Assembly: GCA_019745005.1 (NCBI GenBank)
Contig: JAIETO010000262.1
Coordinates: forward strand, 1-35,987
Source: Burkholderiaceae bacterium
Lineage (GTDB): Bacteria; Pseudomonadota; Gammaproteobacteria; Burkholderiales; Burkholderiaceae_D
DNA length: 35,987 nucleotides
Direction: 5' to 3'
Positions 7,562 through 16,861 of the stretch are shown in pieces. The notes beneath the pieces are model-generated. The model was not told the DNA's origin, ran no database searches, and saw nothing but the letters and a program-made list of their open reading frames with translations. Positions within the stretch are counted from its first letter, which is position 1. Each line of letters starts with the position of its first letter. A program made the position numbers and the translations under genes.

Positions 7562-8209
7562 TTACGCGTCTTTGGGTTGCGGTGTTTTTTGTTTGAAATC
7601 GCAAAGGTCGGCGATAGCGCAGTTCCAGCATTTTGGTGTACGGGCGGTGCAGATGTAGCGTCCGTGCAGTATTAGCCAATGGTGTGCGTCGAGCTTGAAC
7701 TCGGGCGCGACGCATTTTAAGAGTTTAGCTTCAACAATCTCAACGGTTTTTCCTGGCGCTAATCCTGTGCGATTTGAGACACGAAAAATATGGGTATCGA
7801 CGGCAATCGTGGGTTCGCCAAATGCCGTATTGAGCACCACGTTAGCGGTTTTTCTGCCCACACCAGGCAGCGCTTCTAAAGCCTCGCGTTCACGTGGCAC
7901 TTCGCCATCATGCAGTTCCAGCAATAGCCGACAAGTTTCAATCACATTTTTCGCTTTGGTGCGATATAAACCGATTGTTTGTAGGTAGGGCATAAGGGCA
8001 TCGAACCCCAGCGCGTAAATCGTTGCCGGCGTATTTGCGATTGGAAACAGTTTGCGTGTGGCTTTGTTGACAGAGACGTCAGTCGCTTGCGCCGATAACA
8101 AGACGGCGATGAGTAGCTCGAATGGGCTGCTGTATTCCAGTTCCGTGGTGGGATGCGGGTTTTGCGCGCGCAGCCTCGTGAACATGAGAAGGCGTTTTTG
8201 TTGGTTCAT
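7562..8209 (-). CDS. nth: Endonuclease III (DNA glycosylase/AP lyase)
   Basis: Endonuclease III removes oxidised pyrimidines from DNA and cleaves the abasic site in base-excision repair. The 215-residue protein has the helix-hairpin-helix [14 protein letters not shown] with catalytic K120 and the catalytic aspartate D138 in AVDTHIFRV, the same numbering as E. coli Nth. The C-terminal [4Fe-4S] loop has the exact C-x6-C-x2-C-x5-C spacing ([17 protein letters not shown]). Its ATG overlaps the stop of rsxB by four bases (ATGA), so the two are coupled. Length and motifs are complete. The pairing with a ferredoxin-like protein, both Fe-S proteins, is conserved in Burkholderiales and may reflect shared cluster supply or electron transfer. 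Confidence 0.97.
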   Translation of the reverse strand: MNQQKRLLMFTRLRAQNPHPTTELEYSSPFELLIAVLLSAQATDVSVNKATRKLFPIANTPATIYALGFDALMPYLQTIGLYRTKAKNVIETCRLLLELHDGEVPREREALEALPGVGRKTANVVLNTAFGEPTIAVDTHIFRVSNRTGLAPGKTVEIVEAKLLKCVAPEFKLDAHHWLILHGRYICTARTPKCWNCAIADLCDFKQKTPQPKDA

Positions 8210-8874
8210 GGCTTGTTTGCGCTGGCACGCGCGATGGCTGCGGCGATAATGGCTTTCTTGCGCGCATTTTCGTCGATTTGTTCTTTCGTGAGCGGGTTTT
8301 CTCCGGCAATTGCTCGCAGTTTTTCTTTCGCTTTGGCGAGCAGACGCTCGTCGTTCTCTTTTTTCTCGCGCAACAAGCGGGCGTTTCGTGCGTGGAACTG
8401 CTTACGCGCCTGATCGGCTTGTGCTTGCGACCACGCGTCCCAGCCGGTTTTTTCTCCCGTTACATTCACCATGCTGATGCAATCGACAGGGCAGGGTGCC
8501 ACACACAGATCACAGCCCGTGCACAGTGCGCTGATTACAGTGTGCATTTGCTTAGCAGCGCCCAAGATGGCGTCAACTGGGCAGGCCTGAATACATAGCG
8601 TACAACCTATGCATTGGGCTTCATCAATCAGCGCAACTGGCCGTGGGCGCTCGTTTCCATGTTCGATGTTCAGCGCAATTCGTGGGCGCGTCAAGATTGC
8701 CGCTAAACGTGCGACACCAACAGCGCCACCTGGTGGGCATTGGTTGTAGTTCGCTTGACCAAGGGCGATCGCCTCTGCATAAGCGCGACATGAGGGAAAG
8801 CCACATTTCGTGCATTGCGTTTGAGGCAAAGCATCCTCGAGTTGATTAGCTAGCGATATCTGTTGTTGGTTCAC
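8206..8874 (-). CDS. rsxB: RsxB/RnfB-type ferredoxin, stand-alone form
   Basis: The 222-residue protein begins with a four-cysteine Fe-S domain ([16 protein letters not shown], then NQCPPGG). Two bacterial [4Fe-4S] ferredoxin motifs follow ([16 protein letters not shown] and [16 protein letters not shown]). This is the RnfB/RsxB arrangement. Unlike E. coli RsxB (192 aa) it lacks the N-terminal membrane helix and has a charged helical tail of about 75 residues after the ferredoxin domain. No other rnf/rsx gene is present, so it probably works as a soluble electron carrier rather than in a membrane complex. The start is a GTG at 8874 without a strong ribosome site. The 4-base overlap with nth shows coupled translation. 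Confidence 0.92.
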   Translation of the reverse strand: MNQQQISLANQLEDALPQTQCTKCGFPSCRAYAEAIALGQANYNQCPPGGAVGVARLAAILTRPRIALNIEHGNERPRPVALIDEAQCIGCTLCIQACPVDAILGAAKQMHTVISALCTGCDLCVAPCPVDCISMVNVTGEKTGWDAWSQAQADQARKQFHARNARLLREKKENDERLLAKAKEKLRAIAGENPLTKEQIDENARKKAIIAAAIARASANKP

Positions 8875-8929
8875 GAGAGCGAAAAAATAGAAACCTCAAG
8901 TCGACAACCTAAAATGGGTGCCGGGAATC

Positions 8930-8958
8930 AAAAAGCCGCTGACTGCAGCGGCTTTTTT
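8930..8958 (-). terminator. Rho-independent terminator downstream of phaZ
   Basis: AAAAAGCCGCT (8930-8940) pairs with AGCGGCTTTTTT (8947-8958) around GACTGC. The stem is flanked by A and T runs, so it can act on both strands. On the minus strand it lies 18 nt after the phaZ stop codon and ahead of the rsxB-nth unit, so that unit needs its own promoter. Confidence 0.93.
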
Positions 8959-8976
8959 GTTGAGTCGTTGGCTAAC

Positions 8977-10212
8977 TCAATTGTACTTACTTATGAATTC
9001 ACCGACTTTAGGGCAAATAATTTCGCGCCAGCGACGACCCGAAAAAATACCATAATGCCCGCAACCGGGCGCCACGAAATCTTGCTTCATTTTGGCGGGA
9101 ATGCCACTGCACAGATCGTGCGCCGCTTGGGTTTGTCCTGCGCCAGAAATATCATCGAGTTCACCTTCGACAGTGAATAGCGCAACCGTTTTGATGTCTT
9201 GTGGGCGCACTAACTTTCCGTCGACCTCCCAAGTGCCAGCAGGCAGCGCAAACTCTTGGAACACGGTTTTGATCGTTTCCAAATAATACTCAGCAGGCAT
9301 ATCGAGCACGGCATTGTATTCATCGTAAAACTGGCGATGCTGTTCGGCTGATTGGTCGTCACCTTTTACCAGATGTTGGTAAAAATCCCAATGACTTTGT
9401 GCGTGGTGCTGCGGGTTCATGGCGACAAAGCCCGTGTGTTGCAAGAAGCCAGGGTAGACCTTGCGACCAAAGCCCGGGTAGTTGGCTGGTACTGAATAAA
9501 TCACCGTATTTTCAAACCAAGAAAATTTCTTCTCTGTGGCGAGATTATTCACTTGCGTAGGTGATTTACGTGGGTCAATTGGGCCACCCATCAAGGTCAT
9601 GGTGGTAGGCAACATGGGGTCTTTTTCTGATGCCATTAACGACACGGCCGCCATCACTGGTACGGTGGGCTGGCACACCGCAATCACGTGCGTATTGGCA
9701 CCAACATGGCGGATAAATTCCTGCACATACTTCACATAATCGCTTAAATGAAATGGACCTTCTGATAGCGGCACCATGCGTGCATCTGTCCAATCCGTGA
9801 TGTACATGTCATGGTTGGGCAAGAGACTACGCACAGTGTCGCGCAGCAGCGTTGCGTGGTGTCCTGACAAGGGTGCCACCAACAAGACTTTCGGTTGCTT
9901 CAATTTCTTTAGTTCTGCGTCAGATAAATTCTTTTTGAAATGCAGCAATTTGCAAAAAGCTTTGCTCACTGCCGTGGTTTCAATGATTTCAACCTGCTTA
10001 CCTTGCATGGTTGTCGACGTGATTTCGAACTGTGGCTTTTCGTATTCTTTGCCTAGCCGAAACAATAGTTCGTAGCCTGCGGCAATGCGCTGAGCGTAAG
10101 GGGCGTGCGCTAGGGGAGAAATTGGATTCGCGAACATTTTTGCACTTGCTTCCGCCCAGTTGGTGAGTGGCGTCAACATAGCGCGATTGAGCTCATGAAT
10201 TTGGTACAGCAT
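8977..10212 (-). CDS. phaZ: Intracellular poly(3-hydroxybutyrate) depolymerase
   Basis: PhaZ mobilises stored PHB granules in the cytoplasm. The 411-residue protein matches the intracellular, short-chain type of Burkholderiales from the start (MLYQIHELNRAMLTPLTNWA). The nucleophile is a cysteine, C180 in AVCQPTVPV, where most esterases have serine; this is the hallmark of the family. Partners are an aspartate in GELDDISG (about 353/354) and H386 in GCGHYGIFSG. There is no signal peptide, fitting an intracellular enzyme. It is a single-gene unit with terminators on both sides. PHB synthase and phasins are not in the window, so the storage pathway must be completed elsewhere. The ribosome site is only a weak GAAAGAA. 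Confidence 0.95.
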   Translation of the reverse strand: MLYQIHELNRAMLTPLTNWAEASAKMFANPISPLAHAPYAQRIAAGYELLFRLGKEYEKPQFEITSTTMQGKQVEIIETTAVSKAFCKLLHFKKNLSDAELKKLKQPKVLLVAPLSGHHATLLRDTVRSLLPNHDMYITDWTDARMVPLSEGPFHLSDYVKYVQEFIRHVGANTHVIAVCQPTVPVMAAVSLMASEKDPMLPTTMTLMGGPIDPRKSPTQVNNLATEKKFSWFENTVIYSVPANYPGFGRKVYPGFLQHTGFVAMNPQHHAQSHWDFYQHLVKGDDQSAEQHRQFYDEYNAVLDMPAEYYLETIKTVFQEFALPAGTWEVDGKLVRPQDIKTVALFTVEGELDDISGAGQTQAAHDLCSGIPAKMKQDFVAPGCGHYGIFSGRRWREIICPKVGEFISKYN

Positions 10213-10428
10213 AGTGAGTTCTTTCTTTTTCGATAATGCGGGGAAACAATACTAGCAATAAAATTTTACGCTGCTGCATCGCATCATAGACCAATTTTGG
10301 TGGTTTTTTTTGTCGATGTTGTGAATAAGAAAGCGTTAATGAAAAACACTGTTAAATTGATTCAAAATATTCACAGATTTGCGCTATGTAAGCACAGAGT
10401 AAGTTGCTCGTACGTTGGCTAGGCAACA

Positions 10429-10457
10429 AAAAAGCATCACAAAAAGTGATGCTTTTT
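10429..10457 (-). terminator. Rho-independent terminator of the ferredoxin-NADP reductase gene
   Basis: AAAAAGCATCAC (10429-10440) pairs perfectly with GTGATGCTTTTT (10446-10457) over a five-A loop. Read on the minus strand it follows the reductase stop codon by 38 nt and ends in a T-run. Confidence 0.93.
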
Positions 10458-10495
10458 CATTTATGATGCGAAAAAATCGCATTAATCCGCTGAAT

Positions 10496-11563
10496 TTAAT
10501 CGAATACTGGCGACTCGACACCCAAGATTTTGTGCAATTTAGGCGAGGTCGTTGTGTATTGCATATGAATCTTCTTGTCCGGAAAAATGTAGGGTGCCGC
10601 ACCGAATGCGGCGAGCGCCGCTTCATGGAAGCCCGACAAGATCAATTTCTTTTTGCCCGGATAGGTATTGATATCGCCCACAGCAAAAATACCTGGCACA
10701 TTGGTTTCGAACTTTTCAGTGTTCATCACTTTAAGCTGCTTGCGCTCAATATCTAAGCCCCAATCAGCGATCGGCCCCAGCTTTGGCGACAAACCGAAAA
10801 ACACCAACAAATCATCGAGTGGCAAACGACGTGTGACGCCATCCGCGCCAGTCACTTTCAACTCGGACAATTTGTCGTCTTTTGCTTCGATGCCTGTGAC
10901 TTGGCCGATGATGAATTGCATTTCGTAGTTGTCGCACATTTCCTTCATTTTTGCGACCGATGCGGGCGCGGCGCGGAAATCTTCACGACGATGAATCAGT
11001 ACCACTGATTCGGCTTTTCCAGCTAATGCCAACGCCCAATCTAAGGCGGAATCACCACCACCACAAATCACCAAGTTTTTGCCTTCGAATTGGCTTGGGT
11101 TTTTAACGCGATAGAACACTTGCTTGCCTTCAAACGCTTCAATTCCCTCGACTTTTAAAGTGCGCGGTTGGAACGAACCGACACCCGCAGCGATAAAAAT
11201 TGTTTTGGTAATAAAGCGAGTACCAGTCGAGGTTTCTAAATCAAACCTGCCATCTTCGCGGCGCTGAACCAAGGTGACTTCCTGATTCAAATGGAAGGTA
11301 GGTTCGAAAGGTTCGATTTGCTTCAAAAGGTTGTCGGTCAATTCTTGACCTGTGCAAACAGGCACTGCAGGAATGTCGTAAATCGGTTTGTCTGGATACA
11401 GTTCAACACATTGTCCGCCAACCACAGGCAAAGAATCAATTACGTGCGCTTTGATCTCAAGTAAGCCTAATTCGAATACTTGAAACAGGCCAACTGGCCC
11501 GGCGCCCACGATCACGGCGTCAGCGTCAATTACGTTTGATGAGGAACTCGGTTTGGTTTCCAT
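10496..11563 (-). CDS. Ferredoxin/flavodoxin-NADP(+) reductase, thioredoxin-reductase-like type
   Basis: This about 355-residue flavoenzyme moves electrons between NADPH and ferredoxin. It has an N-terminal FAD-binding motif ([18 protein letters not shown]) and a central NADPH-binding domain ([18 protein letters not shown]). The closing FAD motif is [18 protein letters not shown]. The CxxC redox pair of true thioredoxin reductase is absent, and the long C-terminal tail ([17 protein letters not shown]) is typical of the type-2 ferredoxin-NADP reductases. I chose the ATG at 11563 because an AGGAAA site lies about 11 nt ahead; the TTG ten codons upstream has none. It lies just downstream of fdxA on the same strand, which makes that ferredoxin its likely partner. 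Confidence 0.93.
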   Translation of the reverse strand: METKPSSSSNVIDADAVIVGAGPVGLFQVFELGLLEIKAHVIDSLPVVGGQCVELYPDKPIYDIPAVPVCTGQELTDNLLKQIEPFEPTFHLNQEVTLVQRREDGRFDLETSTGTRFITKTIFIAAGVGSFQPRTLKVEGIEAFEGKQVFYRVKNPSQFEGKNLVICGGGDSALDWALALAGKAESVVLIHRREDFRAAPASVAKMKEMCDNYEMQFIIGQVTGIEAKDDKLSELKVTGADGVTRRLPLDDLLVFFGLSPKLGPIADWGLDIERKQLKVMNTEKFETNVPGIFAVGDINTYPGKKKLILSGFHEAALAAFGAAPYIFPDKKIHMQYTTTSPKLHKILGVESPVFD

Positions 11564-11702
11564 ACGACTTGGGGTTTCCTGAAAATGAGACAAAAATTTG
11601 TTCGATGATTTTATTCGCTCAACCCGCTTGATAAACGGCCATTCAACACGGTGGTTTAAATCAACGAGCGATAAAACTGAACAACGTACTACTTGAAAAA
11701 AT

Positions 11703-12026
11703 TTAGCGGGTTAAATATTGGAGTTTGTCTTTGACATCTTTCCAATCGTCCGCATCCGCCAACGGCGTCGTTGTTTTGGTGATGGACGGCCACTTTGGTG
11801 TCAGTTCAACGTTAATTTTGATGAATTGCTGTTGGTCTGCCGGCACGTCTTCTTCGGCGTAAATCGCGTTAACGGGGCATTCCGCCACACAAACTGCGCA
11901 GTCTATGCACTCATCAGGATCAATGACCAAGAAATTTGGGCCTGCGCGGAAGCAATCAACTGGGCAAACATCCACGCAATCTGTATAACGACAACGGATG
12001 CAGGATTCGGTCACAACGTGGGTCAT
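11703..12026 (-). CDS. fdxA: Seven-iron ferredoxin FdxA
   Basis: The 107-residue protein carries one [3Fe-4S] and one [4Fe-4S] cluster. By analogy with Azotobacter ferredoxin I, C9, C17 and C50 bind the three-iron cluster, and C21, C40, C43 and C46 bind the four-iron cluster. The motifs are [17 protein letters not shown] and [12 protein letters not shown], and the C-terminal extension (about 50 residues) is typical. It is a cytoplasmic low-potential electron carrier. An AGGA ribosome site precedes the ATG. The ferredoxin-NADP reductase gene follows 139 nt downstream on the same strand, without a clear terminator between them, so they are probably expressed together. Confidence 0.96.
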   Translation of the reverse strand: MTHVVTESCIRCRYTDCVDVCPVDCFRAGPNFLVIDPDECIDCAVCVAECPVNAIYAEEDVPADQQQFIKINVELTPKWPSITKTTTPLADADDWKDVKDKLQYLTR

Positions 12027-12318
12027 AACAGTCCTATCTAAAAAAGTGAAAAATATTCGGGGCAGCGATTAAAGAGAGCATCAATCAAGGTACTAATTAA
12101 ACTATTAATACATGCCTAGCTGCAAAGCCTTGTATTTTAAGGTAATTTGATGCATCCCACAAATCAGGCTTAGATAAATTACATATAAGCAAATGCAAGA
12201 CGTGATGAAGAAAAACGCCTAAAAAGTTCTTACAAGCTATCTCATCTCGGCGAAAACGGGATGATTGCACACCGTGCGAGTAAGCAAAAAATCGTTAAAA
12301 GCCAAAGGTAAAGACAAT

Positions 12319-13296
12319 ATGCAAGCAAAAATTTTGATTGCCCGCGCAATTTTTTCAGAAGTGATTAAACGCCTTTCTGACCACTTTGAGCTTGAGTCGA
12401 ATCAAGAAGATGTGATTTTCACGCCAGAAGAATTGCGCCAACGCCTGCAAGGCAAGCAAGGCATGCTGTGCACAGCAAGCGCCAAAGTGAACGGCGACTT
12501 ATTAGCCCACACGCCGGAACTCAAAGTTGTGTCGAATATGGCTGTGGGCTACGACAATTTTGATTTGCGTGCCTGCACTGACCATAAAGTGTTGGCATGT
12601 AATTCGCCTGACGTGTTAAATGAAACGACGGCAGATTTTGCATGGGCCTTGTTAATGGCAACGGCGCGCCGCGTGACCGAATCAGAGCATTGGCTGCGTG
12701 CGGGACACTGGGATCGCTGGCGTTACGATGGGTTTTTAGGGGCGGATTTGCATGGTAGTACGCTAGGCATTATTGGTATGGGACGCATTGGGCAGGCAAT
12801 CGCGCGCCGCTCTAGCGGTTTTGGGATGCAAGTGCTGTATCACAACCGTAGCCGCCTTTTGCCTGAACAAGAAGCAGCGGCCAACCATGCGCGGTATGTG
12901 AGCAAGGCCGAGTTACTTGGTGCGGCAGACCACATCATCTTAGTGCTGCCGTATTCACCCAATACACACCACACGATCGGTGCGGCAGAGTTAGCGTTAA
13001 TGAAACCGAGTGCCGTATTAATCAATGTGGCGCGTGGCGGCATTGTTGACGATATAGCGCTGATCGCCGCACTAAAATCGGGGAAAATCGCGGCGGCAGG
13101 CTTAGACGTGTTTGAAAATGAGCCGAAGTTTCATCCAGAATTTTTAACGCTGCCTAACGTGGTCTTGACACCGCACATTGCCAGCGCCTCGCGCAACACA
13201 CGCTTAGCTATGGCGAACTGCGCGGCAGACAACCTCATCGCCGCGCTGTGTAAGGGGCGACCCCAAAATGTTTTGAACCCAGAGGTCTTGACCTAA
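12319..13296 (+). CDS. D-isomer-specific 2-hydroxyacid dehydrogenase (glyoxylate/hydroxypyruvate reductase type)
   Basis: This about 325-residue NAD(P)H-dependent enzyme has the Rossmann motif LGIIGMGRIGQAIARR. Its catalytic arginine is in NVARGGIVDD, the glutamate in DVFENEP and the histidine in TPHIASAS. Such enzymes reduce glyoxylate, hydroxypyruvate or 2-keto-gluconate to the D-hydroxyacid; GhrB/GyaR is the closest type. I cannot separate these substrates from sequence. The ATG at 12319 (MQAKILIARAIF) begins exactly at the first beta strand and has AAAGG about 10 nt upstream; the earlier ATG at 12265 would add 18 basic residues with no match to the family. The gene is divergent from fdxA and appears monocistronic. 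Confidence 0.92.
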   Translation: MQAKILIARAIFSEVIKRLSDHFELESNQEDVIFTPEELRQRLQGKQGMLCTASAKVNGDLLAHTPELKVVSNMAVGYDNFDLRACTDHKVLACNSPDVLNETTADFAWALLMATARRVTESEHWLRAGHWDRWRYDGFLGADLHGSTLGIIGMGRIGQAIARRSSGFGMQVLYHNRSRLLPEQEAAANHARYVSKAELLGAADHIILVLPYSPNTHHTIGAAELALMKPSAVLINVARGGIVDDIALIAALKSGKIAAAGLDVFENEPKFHPEFLTLPNVVLTPHIASASRNTRLAMANCAADNLIAALCKGRPQNVLNPEVLT

Positions 13297-13426
13297 GTTG
13301 AACTGAGTTGGCACTTCAGCGACATTTTTCTTGGTTCTTTTTGGATCGCACTGTTGGTTATGTTGGGATTGAATCTTGCTGACGATTTTAGTGAATCCTA
13401 ATGCTTGATCGATTTTCATTGAATCA

Positions 13427-13513
13427 AAGTCTCACCGCAGAGCCGCAGAGCCGCAGAGGGCGCAGAGAAAATCCTCATTCTTTGCGGTTTCTCTGGCTCT
13501 GCGGCAAGACTTG
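13427..13513. repeat. Palindromic GCAGAGAC-type repeat, copy 3 of 3
   Basis: The left arm (13427-13471) is AAGTCTCACCGCAGAGCC followed by GCAGAGCC, GCAGAGGGC and GCAGAGAAAA. The right arm (about 13477-13512) is its complement and ends GGCTCTGCGGCAAGACTT. Three to four tandem GCAGAGCC-like units build each arm. It lies in the 370-nt gap between convergent genes, together with a copy of the other palindrome family. Confidence 0.8.
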
Positions 13514-13564
13514 TAGGTTTCCTTCTGTTTCGTCGATACCCCAATTTAAAATCGCTGCACTCCT

Positions 13565-13648
13565 TGTATACTCATGGAGAGTACCGACAAATTTGACCTA
13601 TTTTGCGCTTAATTTATAAGCGCATCAAAAATATACTCGTCATAAATC
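13565..13648. repeat. Interspersed ~90-bp palindromic repeat, copy with intact core
   Basis: The core TTGCGCTTAATTTATAAGCG (from 13603) forms a perfect 7-bp stem, TGCGCTT (13604-13610) with AAGCGCA (13618-13624). Flanking blocks are GTATACTC on the left and ATATACTCG on the right. A short AT-rich hairpin with a T7 run follows at 13635-13658 and might act as a weak plus-strand terminator. Confidence 0.6.
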
Positions 13649-13665
13649 GAGTTTTTTTGCGACAT

Positions 13666-13923
13666 TTATTCGTCTTTTAACTCGTTAATCAAATCAATAT
13701 ATTCCTGCATGGCAGCTTCTTTGCTCGTGCCCTTTAACTCCATCCATGCGTCGAATTTGGCGCGGCCAACAAAATCGGTCATGCCAGGTCGGTCGCCCGT
13801 GTTGTCGCCCGTGCTGCCTTGCTTAAACAAGGCGTACATTTTCAACAGCGTCATATTGTCTGGACGCTCAGGCAAATTTTTCGAATCTTTGAGGGCACTC
13901 TCGAATTGATCTTGTAAGCTCAT
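13666..13923 (-). CDS. Acyl-CoA-binding protein
   Basis: The 85-residue protein is a four-helix acyl-CoA-binding domain and nothing else. The family landmarks are MYALFKQGSTGDNTG, GRAKFDAWMELKGTSKEAAM and the aromatic residue in EYIDLINELK. It buffers and carries long-chain acyl-CoA in the cytoplasm for lipid metabolism. The ATG at 13923 is preceded by GGAGG at ideal spacing; the ATG at 13956 would add 11 unrelated residues. It is a small single gene; no fatty-acid genes flank it. Confidence 0.93.
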   Translation of the reverse strand: MSLQDQFESALKDSKNLPERPDNMTLLKMYALFKQGSTGDNTGDRPGMTDFVGRAKFDAWMELKGTSKEAAMQEYIDLINELKDE

Positions 13924-14046
13924 TTGAAACCTCCGGTCATGTGGAATCGTCGACAAAAATTAGGAAAAAACGAGAAAGCAATGTAGCACAACGCAAAACA
14001 AGCTTTTAAAGCAAACTACGATTCGAAACTCGGCGACGTTTAGGTG

Positions 14047-14745
14047 TTAATGCAAGGTAGGTTCAGCGCCGCAACATGCTTTGTATTTTTTTCCGCTACC
14101 GCAGGGGCAGGGATCATTGCGGCCAACTTTTGGCGTATCCCGCTTCACCGTTGCAACGCCGGACTTCCTTAATGGTGCCCAAAAGCGGCGTATCTCTGGC
14201 AAAGACGCTTCCATTGCGAGTGCCAATTTGTGACATTTTTCAGGCGTATCAACCAGCGTCATTTCGTCTGTTTCGATTTCTTCTGCGCCTAGTAGGTAAA
14301 TGGTATGCAGTAAAGGGGCAATTTGGGAGTTCCAAGCCGCTTCCCATAACTCTTCGCGCAATTGCATGCCCTCCCAAAAACCCCACGCCCAGGTTTCACC
14401 GTCAATTAACTCTTTACCGTTTTCTTCCATAACGCAAAACAGGGGTTCGAATTCTTGCGGTGCCACTTCGAAGGTAATTTGAATTTCATTCATGAAACGG
14501 GCAATTAAGCCCGTGATTTTTTGCATTTCTTTTTCGTTTTTGAAGCTGGGCTGCGCTTGGTCAGGCAAGCCCCATACAAGGGGCAACCATTCAGCCATAG
14601 GAATCATCTCTGGTCCCAAGGCGATGGCAGTGAGGTAGCCGTGCAGGGCATCCATTGTCATGCCGTCGTCGCCAACGCGGTCGGACATCAGAAATTTATC
14701 TAGTTCATTGAATTCTTTGTCACTCAAAGGTTCGTCTAAATGCAT
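14047..14745 (-). CDS. YecA/UPF0149 family protein with C-terminal SEC-C zinc motif
   Basis: The about 232-residue protein has an N-terminal UPF0149 (YgfB/YecA) helical domain ([16 protein letters not shown], then [17 protein letters not shown]). It ends with a SEC-C motif, [19 protein letters not shown] (about residues 208-226), which binds zinc and is also found at the end of SecA. The family is cytoplasmic and poorly characterised; the motif points to contact with ribosomes or nascent chains. The ATG at 14745 ([12 protein letters not shown]) begins at the conserved domain; 30 upstream codons have no family match and would overlap the divergent srkA promoter. Confidence 0.88.
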   Translation of the reverse strand: MHLDEPLSDKEFNELDKFLMSDRVGDDGMTMDALHGYLTAIALGPEMIPMAEWLPLVWGLPDQAQPSFKNEKEMQKITGLIARFMNEIQITFEVAPQEFEPLFCVMEENGKELIDGETWAWGFWEGMQLREELWEAAWNSQIAPLLHTIYLLGAEEIETDEMTLVDTPEKCHKLALAMEASLPEIRRFWAPLRKSGVATVKRDTPKVGRNDPCPCGSGKKYKACCGAEPTLH

Positions 14746-14843
14746 GGTGAAATCCCGATTGGAAATAGGGCGGTAATTAGCAATAGCTGAAGTGTAGCGC
14801 TTTGTCAGGTTTTGCGGGGTTGAATGCACGTACAATTCGGTCT

Positions 14844-15908
14844 ATGAATTCAGAACCCACCTTACCTTCGGCTCAGGAAATACAAGTACTGACGACGTCG
14901 CCGATATCTTCAAGCCCAGAAGGCGCAGATTTTGCTCTACTGAACCCCGATTGCGTGCTGGATGCCATGCATCATCATGGCTTCCAGTGTGATGGCCGTT
15001 TATTAGCACTCAATAGTTATGAGAATAGGGTGTATCAACTGGGGATGGAAGACGGCGCGCCCTTGGTCGTGAAATTTTATCGTCCCAAACGCTGGAACGA
15101 TGCGGCGATTTTGGAAGAGCATCGCTTCGTTACAGCCTTATTCACGACAGAAATTCCTGTTGTGCCCGCTATCGTCAATGAAAATGGGCATTCGCTGCTC
15201 ACTTACCAAGGTTTTCGCTTCGCGATATTTCCCAGGCAAGGCGGAAGGGCGCCGGAATTAGATCGTGTCGATACCTTGACTTGGCTGGGGCGTTTTATTG
15301 GACGCATCCATGCCATTGGTGCTCAAGCACATTACCAACATCGCCCAAGCATTAATCTTGATACGTTTGGGCACCAATCTGTTTCCTTTTTACTGTCTAA
15401 TCATTGGATTCCCGCTGATCTTGCCCTAGCTTATCAAAGCGTCGCTGCGCTGGTACTAGAAGGCATACAGCGCAGCTTTGATCGCGCTGGCGCAGTGACA
15501 CAGATCAGATTGCATGGTGACTGCCATCTCGGCAATGTTTTATGGACAGACAGTGGCGCGCACCCTGGTCCACATTTCGTTGATTTTGATGACAGCCGTA
15601 TGGGGCCAGCAATGCAGGACCTGTGGATGCTGTTGTCGGGATCGCGCACTGAAATGAGCGCGCAATTGATTGATATTTTGCAGGGCTACGAAGATTTTTA
15701 CGAATTTAATCCACGTGAACTGCACTTGATAGAAGCTTTACGCAGCCTGCGTTTGCTGCATTATTCCGCTTGGCTGGCGCAACGCTGGGAAGATCCTGCA
15801 TTTAAACAAGCATTCCCGTGGTTTAACACGCAACGCTATTGGCAAGATCGTGTTTTAGAATTACGTGAACAAGTCGCGTTGATGGACGAATCGCCTTTGC
15901 GCATCTAA
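14844..15908 (+). CDS. srkA: Stress response kinase A (SrkA/YihE, Ser/Thr protein kinase of the choline-kinase fold)
   Basis: The about 354-residue protein has the aminoglycoside/choline-kinase fold of SrkA (formerly YihE/RdoA). Catalytic-loop residues are D226 and N231 in LHGDCHLGNVLW. Metal-binding aspartates lie in VDFDDSRMGPAMQDLW (D247, D249), and the ATP-binding lysine is probably in LVVKFYRPKRWN. In E. coli SrkA protects cells from stress-induced death, apparently by opposing toxin-driven pathways. Here there is no dsbA neighbour as in E. coli. The ATG at 14844 (MNSEPTLPS) is preferred over one at 14802, whose extra residues look random. About 25 N-terminal residues before the conserved domain are low-complexity. 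Confidence 0.92.
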   Translation: MNSEPTLPSAQEIQVLTTSPISSSPEGADFALLNPDCVLDAMHHHGFQCDGRLLALNSYENRVYQLGMEDGAPLVVKFYRPKRWNDAAILEEHRFVTALFTTEIPVVPAIVNENGHSLLTYQGFRFAIFPRQGGRAPELDRVDTLTWLGRFIGRIHAIGAQAHYQHRPSINLDTFGHQSVSFLLSNHWIPADLALAYQSVAALVLEGIQRSFDRAGAVTQIRLHGDCHLGNVLWTDSGAHPGPHFVDFDDSRMGPAMQDLWMLLSGSRTEMSAQLIDILQGYEDFYEFNPRELHLIEALRSLRLLHYSAWLAQRWEDPAFKQAFPWFNTQRYWQDRVLELREQVALMDESPLRI

Positions 15909-16011
15909 ATTGCTGGCGCTTGGTTTAACGATTTTGCTCGATATTTTGCTTGCTTATGTACTCATTGTTTACTCTTTTTTTTACTCTTTCTTTTTACTTT
16001 TTTAATCAATC

Positions 16012-16698
16012 ATGTCACAAGATAATCTCAAACTAGCCGTTGCAAAAGCCGCCATTCAATATGTCGTGGAAGGGGAAATTATTGGCGTTGGAACGGGTTC
16101 GACTGCCAATTTCTTTATTGATGAATTAGGCAAAATTAAAAACAAAATCAAAGGCGCGGTAGCCTCATCGGATGCCAGTGCTGTGCGCTTGAAGGTGCAC
16201 GGTATCGAAGTGTTTGATTTGAATGACGTTGATTACCTTCCCGTGTACATCGACGGTGCGGATGAAATCACCGAGCTAGGCGCAATGATCAAAGGCGGCG
16301 GTGCGGCGCTCACACGCGAGAAAATCGTCGCCTCCGTCGCGCAAAAATTTGTGTGTATTGCCGACGCTTCAAAATTAGTGGCGCAGTTAGGCGCATTTCC
16401 TTTACCGGTTGAAGTGATTCCCATGGCGCGCCAAGCGGTGATGCGTGAGCTTGCAAATTTCGGCGGCGAAGCGCGTCTGCGGATGAGAGAAGGGCACGCC
16501 GTTCTTACCGATAATGGCAACGTGATTCTTGATGTGCATGGTTTGAAAATTGCTGACCCGATTGCGCTGGAGACAGAAATCAATCAAATCGTGGGCGTCG
16601 TCACGGTGGGCTTGTTTGCTCAACGAGGCGCTGATGTCTGCTTGCTGGGCACGCCAAATGGCATACAAACGCTGAATTTGCGCCACATTGATTGCTGA
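16012..16698 (+). CDS. rpiA: Ribose-5-phosphate isomerase A
   Basis: RpiA interconverts ribose 5-phosphate and ribulose 5-phosphate in the pentose phosphate pathway. The 228-residue protein has the phosphate loop GVGTGSTA (27-31), DGADE at 81-85, KGGG at 94-97 and the catalytic base E103 in LTREKI. All these residue numbers match E. coli RpiA. There is no Shine-Dalgarno sequence; the 45 nt ahead of the ATG are almost pure T and C with TTTACTC repeated at 12-13 nt spacing. Translation may depend on ribosomal protein S1 binding this U-rich leader. It follows srkA by 103 nt on the same strand but may have its own promoter. Confidence 0.96.
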   Translation: MSQDNLKLAVAKAAIQYVVEGEIIGVGTGSTANFFIDELGKIKNKIKGAVASSDASAVRLKVHGIEVFDLNDVDYLPVYIDGADEITELGAMIKGGGAALTREKIVASVAQKFVCIADASKLVAQLGAFPLPVEVIPMARQAVMRELANFGGEARLRMREGHAVLTDNGNVILDVHGLKIADPIALETEINQIVGVVTVGLFAQRGADVCLLGTPNGIQTLNLRHIDC

Positions 16699-16861
16699 AA
16701 GACCACGCAAGGTAATCAGTGAGAGCCCGCGAAAAATACTGCAAGGCAAGGAATGATAAAAAGATTGTTAATTTCCGTTGTCATCCAAGTTGGTTGTAAG
16801 CTTCTTATCATTTTTTAACATTTTTATACGTAGCTTTTGTAATACGATGCGCCCAGAAATT

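Noticed and set aside
13635-13658. ACTCG/CGAGT hairpin with a T7 run considered as a terminator of the hydroxyacid dehydrogenase gene
   Set aside because: The stem is only five pairs, AT-rich, and about 340 nt past the stop codon, so it is kept only as a remark.
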